A stretch of 21,391 bases of DNA from positions 1 to 21,391 of the forward strand of contig JAYMGJ010000113.1 of the NCBI GenBank assembly GCA_037178675.1, given 5' to 3'. The translations under genes and the position numbers were made by a program. The first letter of the stretch is position 1. Each line of letters opens with the position of its first letter. The DNA is from Scleroderma bovista. Taxonomy: Eukaryota > Basidiomycota > Agaricomycetes > Boletales > Sclerodermataceae. This document shows, piece by piece, positions 1-9,932 of the stretch. The notes beneath the pieces are model-generated. The model was not told the origin of the DNA. It saw nothing but the letters and a program-made list of their open reading frames with translations, and did no database searches.

Positions 1-350
1 ATATATAAACTTCATATTCTGACAACAAAAATATTCAAAGGAACTGACCAGGCTGTTCAATGGGCGTTATATGGCTTGCTGACAGGGATGTTCCAAATGT
101 AGGAGGATCAAATGCTTGGAATACGGATGGGGCGTACCATCATCCTGGTTTGACCGGCATTGGTTTTTGTTTGTTGCACTGGACTCCCTCTCCTCTGGGG
201 CCTCTTCTTTTATGCATGTCAATGGTTGCATAACATGGTTGAAAGATCCATACCAATTGTGCGCCGCCTCTTCCGACTGCTTGCAAGTTCCACATCTCGT
301 GCCGCAGGTTCTTTGAACCAGTCAAAACAAGTTGATAAAAGTATTCAGAG
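1..350. other. Left flank, no gene recognised
   Basis: AT-rich start followed by mixed sequence downstream of the minus-strand companion gene. Short open frames on both strands here have no recognisable domain and no coding character. None of the 16/17-bp repeats seen further right is visible, so if this is still KDZ element DNA its left terminus lies outside the window. Confidence 0.5.
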
Positions 351-1821
351 CTAACCTTTCAGGGGCGGCTTTGCTGCACTTATCATTCCGGCCACTGAGT
401 CCTCACAATCTGATACTGGATCTTGTAATCCACCATCCATATCTCTCCATTTGTGAAATGTCAGTACATCTTCCGGATCTGTCACTTGCCTATCGCGCCA
501 GAATTCCAGTACCTTTGTAACTTCCTGATTTGTGAGCCGGGTCGGCTCTTTGAACTCCCAATGCCGCGGCAGGTACACAGATGAAATGTAGATACCGGTC
601 TTTGCATGTATGGCAGCCCAAGGAACACTGGCACTTGGCTTGCCGCATGCCTTGCCTGCGGCAAGGGGTCAATTCTCCATCTATTTACAAGGAAGAACTT
701 ACGATAATGCCATGTCACAAAGGTCCTCATAACATCCTTTCTCTCCAATGCTTGCATATCGAGGATGATCGGAATCATTGGTGTGCCATCTTCCATTGTT
801 GGTAAAACAGTTTGCGGCCTCTTCTGCCCTTTCTTCCGGCAGAGCGTCGGTCCGGCATCTTCATCACTATCATCGTGTTCTTCCCCTCCTATGGCCTGCT
901 GTGCATAGGCATCCCAGTGGTGCTTGATGTCATCCCAATCGGCAAAGGTCTTCCCTTGTCCCAATGCCGAATTAAAGTCATGCCTGTGAATGTGAGTATA
1001 CAAATACCACAAGTGAGAAGTGACATACATTCCCATCATGGGCTGACCATTCCGGCCCTTCCATGCCGCCATCACAACCACCCGCATCCCACACTGCCGC
1101 CACATTTCCTGCGCAAACTGTTTGACATATTGTCGGCCTTTTGTCTCGGCCATTCTGTTTGCAGATGAATAATTGTTGAGATAACATGTCAAACTTACTC
1201 GGCCTGGACCTCTGCCGGCGGCTGCTCCTTGTTCCATTCATCAGCCTGCTTTGCTGCAGCATCCCTTTCCTCCTGGGTGAGCTTCCCCATGATGCATCCT
1301 ACCGCCTTTTGGTAGCCTTTAATCATGCCTGTGCTTCCTTGGGCAATTCCGGCCCATTCGAATTCGGCTTCGATTTCTTTTTTCTTCGACTTCATTATGA
1401 CTGATCTGGCAGTCCACCTATGTCCATACTTTACTAGGGCCTTTCGGGCACGGGCTCGGCTGTGGTTATACAACCAATTTTTAATTGCCTGATATCACTG
1501 ATGCATCAATAGTCCATGTGAAGGTATGGAAATGGGGCACACTTTTTTTTTCTTGTCCCATTCATGTCCTTTGAGTGTGCTATTGGCAGGGAGATTCTTG
1601 ATTTTTGCCTTCATGGCATGCTTCATACCTTTCCTTTGGTTGCTGTCCACTGCCTTCCAGTCTTCCAAGGCTTCCTCAAGGACCTCGACCTCGTCATCCC
1701 GGAGTTTGGTTTTTACCACATTTTGCGGTGTCTCTGGGCCCGATGAGTCAGAAGAATGGTCTTGCTCATCTTCTGTATCAGGATTCTCCGTAGATCTGCT
1801 GGATGAACGACTGCGGGCCAT
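351..1821 (-). CDS. Uncharacterised KDZ-transposon companion protein, 5 exons, 426 aa
   Basis: I recognise this as the conserved hypothetical protein that commonly lies divergent to KDZ transposases in mushroom genomes; its function is not known. Exons on the minus strand are 1821-1543, 1488-1199, 1154-1029, 983-703 and 655-351. The four introns are 44-54 bp, all GT..AG, and phases 0, 2, 2 and 1 join into one uninterrupted frame. The N-terminus is Ser/Asp/Glu-rich (residues 1-45) and is followed by a Lys-rich helical region (about 46-100). A conserved basic block around WTARSVI and an E/K-rich helix ending in EWNKEQPP come next, then the FAQEMWRQCGMRV and FADWDDIKHHWDAY blocks. The C-terminal part carries SVPWAAI, YLPRHWEFKEP and VTKVLEFWRDRQ. 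The acidic and basic blocks could contact DNA or the transposase, but that is inference. It has no stops or frameshifts, unlike its neighbours. Confidence 0.88.
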
Positions 1822-2242
1822 GCTGTATGTTGAGTAGACTTAGATACTTTGTTGAGTGGTGCTGTGCTAGAGAAGTCCCGGACACTTTGTTGAAGGATTC
1901 CCGAGCTATTGTTTCTCCCATGTCAATTAGTGTTCAATTCCTCCATGCTGACCTCTTTTGGAAAATCCATTGGTGAGCTAGCTACTTCTGGGGCCGGCTA
2001 TGTTGTTCGGCAGCTAACAAGCTATTTCCGGACTTTAACTTAGGATCTAATTCAGTAGCGGCCACCATATATGGGATTTTTGCATTGGTGCCTGATCTTC
2101 AAGTCCATATTACAAAAGCTAGATCCAAATCGGCAGATCCAAAGATCCCTTTCCGATCACTGTCCATGCTGTTTCAATGAGGCTTCAGTGAGATACAATG
2201 TGGAAAGACTTTGTGCAGGGATTTCCTCATCAGATACCACTC
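1822..2242. promoter_or_regulatory. Divergent intergenic promoter region between companion gene and KDZ transposase
   Basis: This 421-bp non-coding gap separates two head-to-head start codons, ATG at 2243 (+) and ATG at 1821 (-), so it should hold both promoters. A TATA-like stretch (catatatggg) lies at about 2066-2075. It sits some 170 bp upstream of the plus start, so its use is uncertain. No repeat array is visible here. Confidence 0.5.
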
Positions 2243-5200
2243 ATGGCAAAGTCCAAGATACAACCTGCTGGTAGCTCTACTCCGGTGGTTCATGTAACAT
2301 GGCAGGCATTCAAATCAAGGAGGGGATCTATTGATAAGATGGTGAAGGCAACGCCCCGAAAGAAGGCCCGTCATGGAAAAGCTCCTTCAAATGACACTCC
2401 GACCCAGTCAGCATCTATAGGATTAGAACAATCCCAACTGTTTCCAGATGATGGCCAGCCATACATTTCCATGGATGATCTTCCACCCCGAAAGAGAACA
2501 GGTGTGTCAAAGAATCAGGTGTGTGATTTATTCCGATCCTGCACTTGCCATGTCCTCCTGAAGGCATAATAGGACAGTTACTTATTGGCATGGTTGCCAT
2601 ACAAGCAGAGGTACCTCCAGGTCCTTCTGGACATGGAGGCACCCCCTCACCCAAGGGTCTGCATGTTGTGTCAAGGAGATGGCACGTACAGATGCGCCGA
2701 ATGCATCCACCGGCCCTTGCTCTGCAGTTCCTGTTGCAGAAAGGAACACAAGTTGCGGCCCTTCCACCGGGTGGACCAATGGAATGGTACATTCTTTGAG
2801 GAATCATCATTACGACTGGTGAGTCATCAATTCTACGTGGCATACAGCAACAACTCATTTAGAAGGCTGGGTTGGTGGTACACCTCGGCCATGGTGGGGA
2901 TCCATGTCCGAATGGTGGGATGGATGGTGAGGACATTGCTGGTGATGTTGAGGATGAATGGGAGGATATTCAGGACCAACCAAGACCACATCATCTTTCT
3001 GGAGGAACGGACAGGTCTTGCCTAACTGTAGTGCATACATCTGGGGTACATTTTTGCGATGTGAGGTATTGTAACTGTCCAGATGCAGGAGCTTCGCATT
3101 TGCAGTTGGTCAAAGCAGGACTCTTCCCGGCAACTACAAAGGAACCTAGGACTGTATTCACCTTCCAAGTATTGGATGACTTCATTATGGATAATGTGGA
3201 GTGCGGCACCTCTGCCATGAATTATTACAGCAAGCTTCGGCGAGTCACATCCAATGCATTTCCTGGCCTTGTACCGGTGAGTTCAAAGCATGATATTAAG
3301 GACCCGATGACACCACCAACACTGATCCAAGAACAGATACAGAGAGCTACTCAGGGTGTCAAGGATGTGGAGGCTGTTAAAGCTGTTGAAATGGCAAGGT
3401 TTTCATCCAGGATCTCCTGATCCCAAGAGGGGGGAATTGGTGCTGTTCTGTCCGGCATGCCCACAACCAGGAGTAAACATTCCATCCAGTGAAGATGTAG
3501 ACCTCTCGGAGTAAGTAATGTTTTATTTTTACTTGTACTTATTGAGCAGCTGCATGATATAGGTGGAAATATTCTAGGACCATCGTGATGGATGGAAACT
3601 TCAAGGCCGAGCATATGCGGCCAAAGAATTCAGCTAATGAAGTTTGGCTCATGGACGGAATGGGATTCATGGTTACAATGCTGCAATATAAGGATTATCT
3701 GGCCGGAACATTGAACCGGGTCGAGGTTTGTGATTGCACATGTTTACAATACGGTTCAGCATTGTAATGGAATTCACAGAAATCTGACTGTAGCAACCAT
3801 CGAGCAGTAAACCAGGCAAATGCTAAAAGAAATCAGCTGGCATCTACTGGAATTGGCGGGTGTGCATGTGCGCGGCATGGATGCTTTGTACCCCATGCAA
3901 TGGTTGACTTTCAGAAGGGAGAGCAGTATGTGCCGACATGTTGCATGCATTCCACCCTAACAGGAAGATAGGCAGGTAAATATGGATTATGCTCTGGCAC
4001 ATGCCGTGCAACATGGGATGGATCCGCAACAAAAAGTCATAACCTTTTATGACATCAATTGCCAATACAGCAAAAACCTAAAGCGCCGGCTAGAAGCAAA
4101 CAATTTTATATCCTTACCATGTGGGCTATGGATTCAACCTAGCATTGGGCTCTGGCATGTACATGGTCACAAGGCAGAATGTTTCACCCGATATGCTCCC
4201 AATTTCATTTCTGGTGTAGGCCGCGTCGATGGTGAAATTATGGAGACTCTCTGGTCCTCTCTTAACATCATTTCGCCATCGGCCCGCGGAATGGCAACGC
4301 CGCATAGACAGGAGCTGCTTGATTTTCAAATGAATGACAACAACTTCTTAAAGATGGTGCGGATGCGTGAGTGGTATCACAATATCTTGCAGATTTTGGG
4401 TGAAGTATGCCGACGACATATTGCACAGCCATCGCCCTGAAAAGAAAATTGAAGAATGCTCAAGAGGCACTGATGTCCGCGGAAGGAGCATTTGCGGAGC
4501 TTGATACAAGGGTTCCGGTCGAGTTGCATGAGCTTTGGGCACAGCAAGAGAAATCGGCTTTGGAGAATAGGGTTACTGATCCAAAATCAATGGACATATT
4601 TGAGGTGCAGCTGGAAAAAGGTATTTACTTGCTTGGCTGATTTCAAACGAATTTGATGTATTATAATGACAGCTCAAACAACTAAGTCGATCGAAATGGA
4701 TATTATAAGTAATCAGGGACCGGATGGTCGTATGCGTGGGGCAGCAACATGGATGGCAAGGGTATTGAAAGCCGAAGAATCACAAATTATTTTGGCCATA
4801 GATGTCCGCCACATTCATGCAAGGGCGACGGAAACACAAAGGTTGTCTATTGCCCGCCGGCAGGACCGCCTGCAGATGCAAATTGATCGGCTCTGTGAAT
4901 CAGCTTCCCAATTTCTAGGCGAAGATTGGAATGAGGACATCTCGGATAATCTCATTTCCACAACGGACATCGATGAAGGTGATGGTGAAGATGTATTTTC
5001 AGACACATTCCACCCACAAGATCCCAACTACTCGGATGCTGTGGTACTGCCCTTGCCGTCGTACCTGGGGATGCAGCAAGCCGATAGGTTGGGGCTTTTA
5101 ACCATGGTGGATCAGGAGTTACGATTGAGGGAAGGTCAGGCCAACGATGCTCTACATGAACTAAGGGTTTCGCTGGCACACAAGGCAGTCATCTTCCGGA

Positions 5201-5765
5201 CCGATGTCAGACATGCCGGGACATACAATATGACTACGAGGGCCTGGGGGAAGGTGGGTAGTGCCGATGTGAAAGTGCAGCGGCATGCGGCAATATATCG
5301 TCGGTGCCGGAAACAAATGATAGCATTGAATGCAAGCGGCAACACATTGAACCGATACAAAATGTTGAGGAAAGAAGACCTAAAGATCAGTGCAACCATT
5401 GCCGACCCAAATGCAAGGGGTCATAGGGATGACACTTTGGCCTGGTTTTGGACAATGGATGTGCCGCGGGATACAGAAGTCAATGATTGGATGTCTGAAT
5501 GTAAGATGATTGCTCCTCATGTTAACACCAGCTGACATGTATAGTTTACCGGGTGCATTGGTTGAGGGCGAAAGCATTGCGAGACAGGTGGGACGAAGAG
5601 GTAAAACTATTGACATGTGAAGCCACGTGGACAAGACAATTTCTTTCGTATAGGGAAACACTTTGGAGAGATCAGAAGGAGGAGGCTAATATGAGCGGAG
5701 AGATGGGGAGAGCATGCTATGCAGCAAAGCAATGTCAAATGTATGGTAGACTTGGTTGTGTATGA
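2243..5765 (+). CDS. KDZ (Kyakuja-Dileera-Zisupton) transposase, 9 exons, one apparent frameshift
   Basis: This is the transposase that cuts and moves the KDZ element. Proposed exons: 2243-2520, 2578-2818, 2863-3276, 3332-3510, 3563-3725, 3780-3925, 3972-4620, 4673-5500 and 5545-5765. Introns are 44-57 bp with matching phases. The N-terminus is basic. Next comes a CxC2-type cysteine cluster (VCMLCQ, YRCAEC, LLCSSCCRKEH, PFHRV), then GVHFCDVRYC and LFPATTKEPRTVFTFQVLDD. The RNase-H-like core keeps VMDGNFKAEHMRPK (first Asp), GIGGCACARHGCFVPHAMVDFQKGE, ITFYDINCQYS (second Asp), GLWHVHGHKAECF and VDGEIMETLWSSLN (Glu), so the acidic triad is present. Near 4413-4420 the frame jumps from CRRHIAQ to YCTAIALKRKLK, consistent with one missing base. 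The ATG at 2243 starts the conserved MAKSK basic N-terminus; a further ATG at 2198 is less likely. The final exon could extend beyond 5765 by another splice. Confidence 0.93.
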
Positions 5766-6195
5766 TTGGCATTGACCATCGGCATCAAATACCGCTATAT
5801 GGTATGCAAAGAGGACATATTTGAAACGGATCATCAAGTGGCTGTTAGTGGAAAAAACAAGGTGCAACTGCAAGGTATTTATGGGGTGCATACCTTGGAA
5901 TGAATGGATGATGGAATGGGAGGGTCATGGACAGTGGCACATAGATTCGCTGGTAGCCGCAATGGCAAAGCCATGCACCAGCAGCAATTGAATGCCATGC
6001 ATGAACACCCTTCGGCCAATATGTAAATATAAATCTGCCAAGGGAAGATGTGCAAACATGGGCCTACCGGCCATGGTCCTCGTAGTTCCACGACTGCTGG
6101 CATTGATAACAATCAACTACCGCAGCTAGAAACCATTGTGTGCCGGTGCAACAGCTAGCTATAACATATGTGCCGTAGTTCACTGCATCAATCAT
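5766..6195. other. Non-coding stretch between KDZ transposase and repeat array
   Basis: 430 bp without a convincing gene. A plus-strand open stretch at about 5770-5900 does not resemble a KDZ C-terminus, and minus-strand frames here are shadows. Sporadic tgccg words near 6120-6180 grade into the repeat array that follows. Confidence 0.5.
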
Positions 6196-7072
6196 GCTGT
6201 TGTGTAGCGGCGTGTCAGGATGTTTCCAGCAGCGTGTGCCGCAATGATGATGGTGCCGAATTGTTGATTGTGCTGGAATGTTGACTGTGCCGGAATGATG
6301 ATTGTGCCGAACGGTTGATTGTGCCGGAGGGCTGACTCTGCCGCAATGTTGAGCCAGAATGGTGATTGTGCCGAAATGATGATTGTGCCGCAGTGTTGGC
6401 TCGGCCGCAATGTTGCCTGTGCCGGAGGGTTGAGTGTGCCGGAGTGTTGACTGGGCCAGACTAATGATGGTGCCGACGGAGTGTTGATTGTGCCGGCCTG
6501 TTGACTGCCGGGATGTGGATCCTGCCGGAGTGTTGACTGTGCCGCAAGGTTGATTGTGCCGGAGTATTGATTGTACTGGCCTGTCAACATTACGGCAGAG
6601 TCAACACTGCGGCACAAGCTGTCCAGGTCGAGCACGCTCTGAGGTAGGACTGTGCTGGAATGATGACTGTGCCGGACTGGTAATGGTGCCGGAGTGTTGA
6701 CTGGGCCAGACTAATGATGGTGCCGAAGGGTTGATTGTGCCGACGGAGTGTTGATTGTGCCGGCCTGTTGACTGCCGGGATGTGGATCCTGCCGGAGTGT
6801 TGACTGTGCCGCAAGGTTGATTGTGCCGGAGTATTGATTGTGCTGGCCTGTCAACATTACGGCAGAGTCAACACTGCGGCACAATCAACCCTCCGGCACA
6901 ATCACCATTCTGGCTCAACATTGTGGCAGAGTCAACCCTGTGGCACAATCAACCATTCAGCACATTCATCATTCCGGCACAGTCAACAGTTCGGCACAAT
7001 CAACAATTCGGCACTATCATCATTGTGGCACACATTGCCGGAAGCATCCTGACACGCCACTACACAACAGCG
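6196..7072. repeat. 17-bp tandem-unit array folded as a long inverted repeat (arms about 222 bp)
   Basis: The array is built from degenerate 17-bp units of the form TGTGCCGnAnnGTTGAn. Units read forward in the left half and as the reverse complement (CGGCACAATCAACnnTC) in the right half. The left arm, about 6196-6417, pairs with the right arm, about 6850-7072. Both outer ends carry GCTGTTGTGTAG(C/T)GGCGTGTCAGGATG in opposite orientation, followed by aligned repeat units including GAGCCAGAATGGTGATTGTGCCG. The region could form a foldback structure. It lies between the KDZ transposase and the TET gene. Open frames across it are repeat artefacts. It could be a foldback/MITE-like element on its own or an internal array of the KDZ composite. 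Confidence 0.9.
6437..6884 (+). repeat. Near-identical direct duplication (6437-6617 and 6687-6884) differing by one 17-bp unit
   Basis: The 181-bp first copy and 198-bp second copy both begin TGCCGGAGTGTTGACTGGGC and end ACTGCGGCACAA. The second has exactly one extra 17-bp unit (AAGGGTTGATTGTGCCG), and I found otherwise one base difference (gtActgg versus gtGctgg). The surrounding units are far more diverged, so this copy event is recent, by unequal exchange or replication slippage. Confidence 0.92.
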
Positions 7073-7575
7073 CTAGATTAGTTCACGCTGCCAGAATTAT
7101 AACACTGTTGAACAGCAGTGAGTTGATGCTGGCACAGATCCGGCACAGTACTCCGGCACCATTACCAGTCCAGCACAGTCATCATATGGACCACTCAGAC
7201 ATCAAGGCTGATGCAATCGTGTGAGCTTCTCATCATTTTCAGTGTCGACAGGTTCCATCTTGATGCACGTGGCCACCCCTGGGAACTTCTTGCTCTGCCC
7301 ATGTCCGAGTGAGGGTGCGTGGTGGGCAGTGCTTGACTGCCGGAGTGTTGACTGTGCCGGAATGATGAATGTGCCGCCCTGTTGAATGTTTACACTTGAC
7401 CAAGCCGGATCATTGTGATCATGCCGGAATCGACTTTGGGCTCGCCGAGCGGCACTACATCCCATCGGCACCACATCGATAGTATCTACTACAAACTACT
7501 TCCAACAAATTTGGACTACATACCATCAGAATTACATTTTAGTACAACAAACAATCATATCAGGAAGCTAATTAT
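7073..7575. repeat. Left TET-flanking region with 17-bp and 16-bp repeat units
   Basis: Degenerate CGGCAC units continue at about 7128-7180. At about 7335-7392 there are forward TGCCGGAGTGTTGACTGTGC-type units. At 7450 and 7466 there are two CGGCAC(C/T)ACAT units exactly 16 bp apart, the same type as in the array at 9933-10100. The rest up to the TET stop codon is AT-rich and non-coding and would act as the 3' region of the TET gene. Confidence 0.75.
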
Positions 7576-8576
7576 TCAATGCTTCACCAGTGCATTGCGG
7601 ACATTATCTGGCGTCACCCAATCAAGAGGCCGTGGCACCCTCAACCAATGGTGAATATTATCCCTCATATAATACGCCAAACAGCACCTCGCTCTGTCAA
7701 CCTCGTTGACGCCGTGCCGAAAGAGCCGGCCGGAAAATGCAACGACAGTGCCGGGATTGTACAATACCTGAATCCCAAGACTGGGAATGTGCAGTGCACA
7801 ATCATCATAATTACCGACACTGACTAGCATGTCATACCAATCTGCTCGAGAGTGTGGGTCCCTGTGGAGGGGGGTACTTCGATTGACAATTAGCGAGATA
7901 TTGGTGAAGACAGTGGACCAATTTTCAAGTGCCGCCAGCATTCCGGGATCATGGCCGGTCGCCCAGTCAGTCAAGTGTTGCATGGCAAGGTGGCCGGCAT
8001 GGTATAGAGGTGGATGGATAATAGAAAGAACACCTGAAAGTATTGCCGACGGAAGACATATATCCTTGCTCCATTGATAGCCAGTAGGACCGGCCAAAGC
8101 CTTGGACACCCCCGGAATGTCATTGGGGGTCTAGCAGAAGATCAAACAAGTGCATCATCAAAAGAAGAAGGTACTCACAGAATGGCCGAGCATGTGCCAT
8201 GCCAGAGAGAATTCCAAGCACCCAAAATATCCACATCATCGGCAGTTGAACGTCTATCATGCGAAGGCCGCCGAAGTCCAGGTTCCAAGTACGCTTCAAG
8301 TGGCAAACTCGTGGTGGGTAAATGGCCACGGCCCAAGTACGGCAGGGTACAGCACGCGGCCGCTGCGGGACATGGTATCGGAGGCAGAGGCATTCTTTCC
8401 GCCGGACCTGGTATGCTCCCTTATTCATGTTGTGTTAGATACTAAAGCTTTTCCAAGGTTGCTGATAGAAAGGTCACCATTCTACTCACCGTTGGGTATA
8501 CCTCCGACGAGGCCTTGTCAAATGCACGGTACTTCTGCGACAATATGTTGCGGAGCTCGGACAATGCCCTCAAATA
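7576..8576 (-). pseudogene. TET/JBP-family 2OG-Fe(II) dioxygenase, catalytic domain, apparently frame-disrupted
   Basis: The family oxidises 5-methylcytosine (TET) or thymine (JBP) in DNA using Fe(II) and 2-oxoglutarate; basidiomycete members are often carried by KDZ transposons. The uninterrupted 177-codon frame 8109-7576 holds the core: PTGYQWSK, FTNISLIVNRSTPLHRD with the iron-binding HxD (His82, Asp84), LYNPGTVVAFSGRLFRHGV with the distal His (His132), and Arg141 in ARCCLAYYMRDN, the likely 2OG-binding Arg. Upstream, an exon at about 8407-8179 encodes VLYPAVLGPWPFTHHEFAT, then TWNLDFGGLRMIDVQLP and GILSGMAHAR. These two parts are one frame apart at about 8296-8303, as if one T were missing from a T run. 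The exon joins the core through a 48-bp GT..AG intron (8178-8131), but the frame then needs one C fewer in the five-C run at 8125-8129. A helical segment (8576-8439) precedes it without a clean splice. Either a decayed gene or homopolymer sequencing errors would explain this. Confidence 0.85.
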
Positions 8577-8688
8577 TCATATAGAGGTGATGCAGCATTG
8601 TGCAAAAAGGATGGAGGACATTGAGATGCTAACCCGTGCACCAAATGCATTGCAGCAGAAATGGGAGGAGTCTTTGGGTGGTAGGTAA
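8446..8688 (+). other. Unexplained 80-codon open frame antisense to the TET 5' region
   Basis: Between stops at 8443 and 8686 the plus strand is open and reads as an amphipathic helix (YTSDEALSNARYFCDNML then ALKYHIEVMQHCAKRMEDIEML). Its only usable ATG is at 8545. The complementary minus-strand frame is also helical over 8490-8576 and fits the TET N-terminal helix, so one of the two is a mirror artefact. The minus strand is broken by stops beyond 8577, which leaves 8577-8688 unexplained on that strand. No known family was recognised. Confidence 0.25.
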
Positions 8689-9185
8689 ACATTGTATGAA
8701 TACCTACATATATGTTCATCACAACAATAATTGGTTAATCAAATATCGGCCAAAGCGACACATGTGATATAATGTTGCCGGCCAAAGTCTGAGCTGCGGC
8801 TGCAACACCCGGCCAGGTTAACAATGAGGCAGAAATCACACAGGGAACACATCGGCATGAATGGGAATAGCACATGTCTGGGTGGAGGTGTCGTCCGCAT
8901 CTTCCAATACAATGGGTGCCGCAAGTTGATACCTTATGCCGGTCGTCAAGTTTGCGGCTGTGATGGCTGTAACCAATCATGCCTCCACTATGACAAGTAC
9001 AGCCGCGGTATCACGGCAAAAGAAAGGTATGCCACAGCAATGCGGCCAGAGAACCAGGGATAGCCACTGCTGCCGAAGGACTGTTAGCAGCATGGCGGCC
9101 AAAGCAGCAGGGTAGCCATGGAATTGCGGCCAAGGGGCTAGAAGTAGCAGAGTAGGCCCTGCCTCCTGCAGTTCCCAAGGCACGC
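8689..9185. other. Non-coding region upstream of the TET gene with CGGCCAAAG words
   Basis: No convincing gene. The word CGGCCAAAG or close variants recurs at about 8746, 8780, 9044, 9097 and 9128. The 5' part of the TET gene and its promoter probably lie in or near here, since the TET gene is read leftwards, but no start codon could be fixed. Confidence 0.45.
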
Positions 9186-9900
9186 CGCTAAAGTGGTGTC
9201 ACACAATGTGTCAAGCCCCATATGATGGTGTCCCATGATTACATAACAGCCCCAGGTGCCGTATCATCTATAAGAGCAGGAGGCCCTGGATATAGTGTTC
9301 TCTATTCTATTATAGAGCCCAACAAATAGGAGTGAGTAGGAGGGCTGCAGTGCCAGTGTCCCGTGCTTTGCATCAGGCCCTAAATATGGTTTGCCATTTC
9401 TGTTGGCAGGCCAGAGGAATAGTGTGTTTCGGGCTTTGATCAGGCTGTAACAACAGAGTCCCTTTCTTACCAAAGGGCCATGGAACTATTGTCCCTTGCA
9501 TTCCAATGGGCTGTGCAGAGACTGTACCTTTAAGGGGTGCTAGCCACAGGTGTGGTGTCCCATAACTCTGGGCAAGCCCTGGAGACAGCGTCATTTATAG
9601 TCAGTGCGCCCAGCTCAGTCTGACAGGCAATGGCCATGGTATCCCATAGCATTGGGCAGGCCCTAGCAGAGGTGTTATCTAGCTATGCAGGCAAACCTTG
9701 CAAGTACATTTTAAAGTGACAAGCCATGAATGGGGTGTTCCAGAGGATTAAACAAGCCCTCAATGTGGGAACAACTATATAGTTGGGAAGGCATGTGGAT
9801 AGGTGTCCCATTGAGTGCGTTGGGCCACAAAGTTGATCTCCCTGTATACCCATTAGGCCCTAGATACTATGTCCTCTATATAGATGTATCGCCATGCATA
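9186..9900 (+). repeat. Degenerate interspersed repeats, GGTGTCCCAT...GGGCAGGCCCT type
   Basis: A loose unit of about 30-45 bp recurs roughly a dozen times. It starts GGTGTCCCAT or similar (clear at about 9228, 9554, 9637 and 9800) and ends in GGGCAGGCCCT or CAAGCCC 12-20 bp later (about 9210, 9285, 9375, 9570, 9655, 9755 and 9868). Minus-strand open frames over it show a recurring Gly-Thr pattern, which is the repeat translated and not a protein. The unit is unrelated to the CGGCAC repeats on either side. Confidence 0.65.
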
Positions 9901-9932
9901 TAGTGTTAAGTAACTACCGTTAGGCCAAGATC

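Noticed and set aside
4401..4430. A 30-bp intron (GTGAAG...CACAG) that would restore the KDZ frame
   Set aside because: Much shorter than the 44-57 bp introns elsewhere in the gene and it would remove the conserved CRR..YC region.
6196..7072. CRISPR-like array
   Set aside because: Units are contiguous, degenerate 17-mers in both orientations with no unique spacers, in a eukaryotic context.
6192..7224. Several 60-147 codon open frames across the 17-bp array
   Set aside because: They are translations of the repeat (recurring AQST/GTI patterns), open because the repeat lacks stops in those frames; no domain.
9264..9594. Minus-strand open frames with repeated Gly-Thr pattern
   Set aside because: They reflect the degenerate DNA repeat at 9186-9900, with no domain or splice structure.
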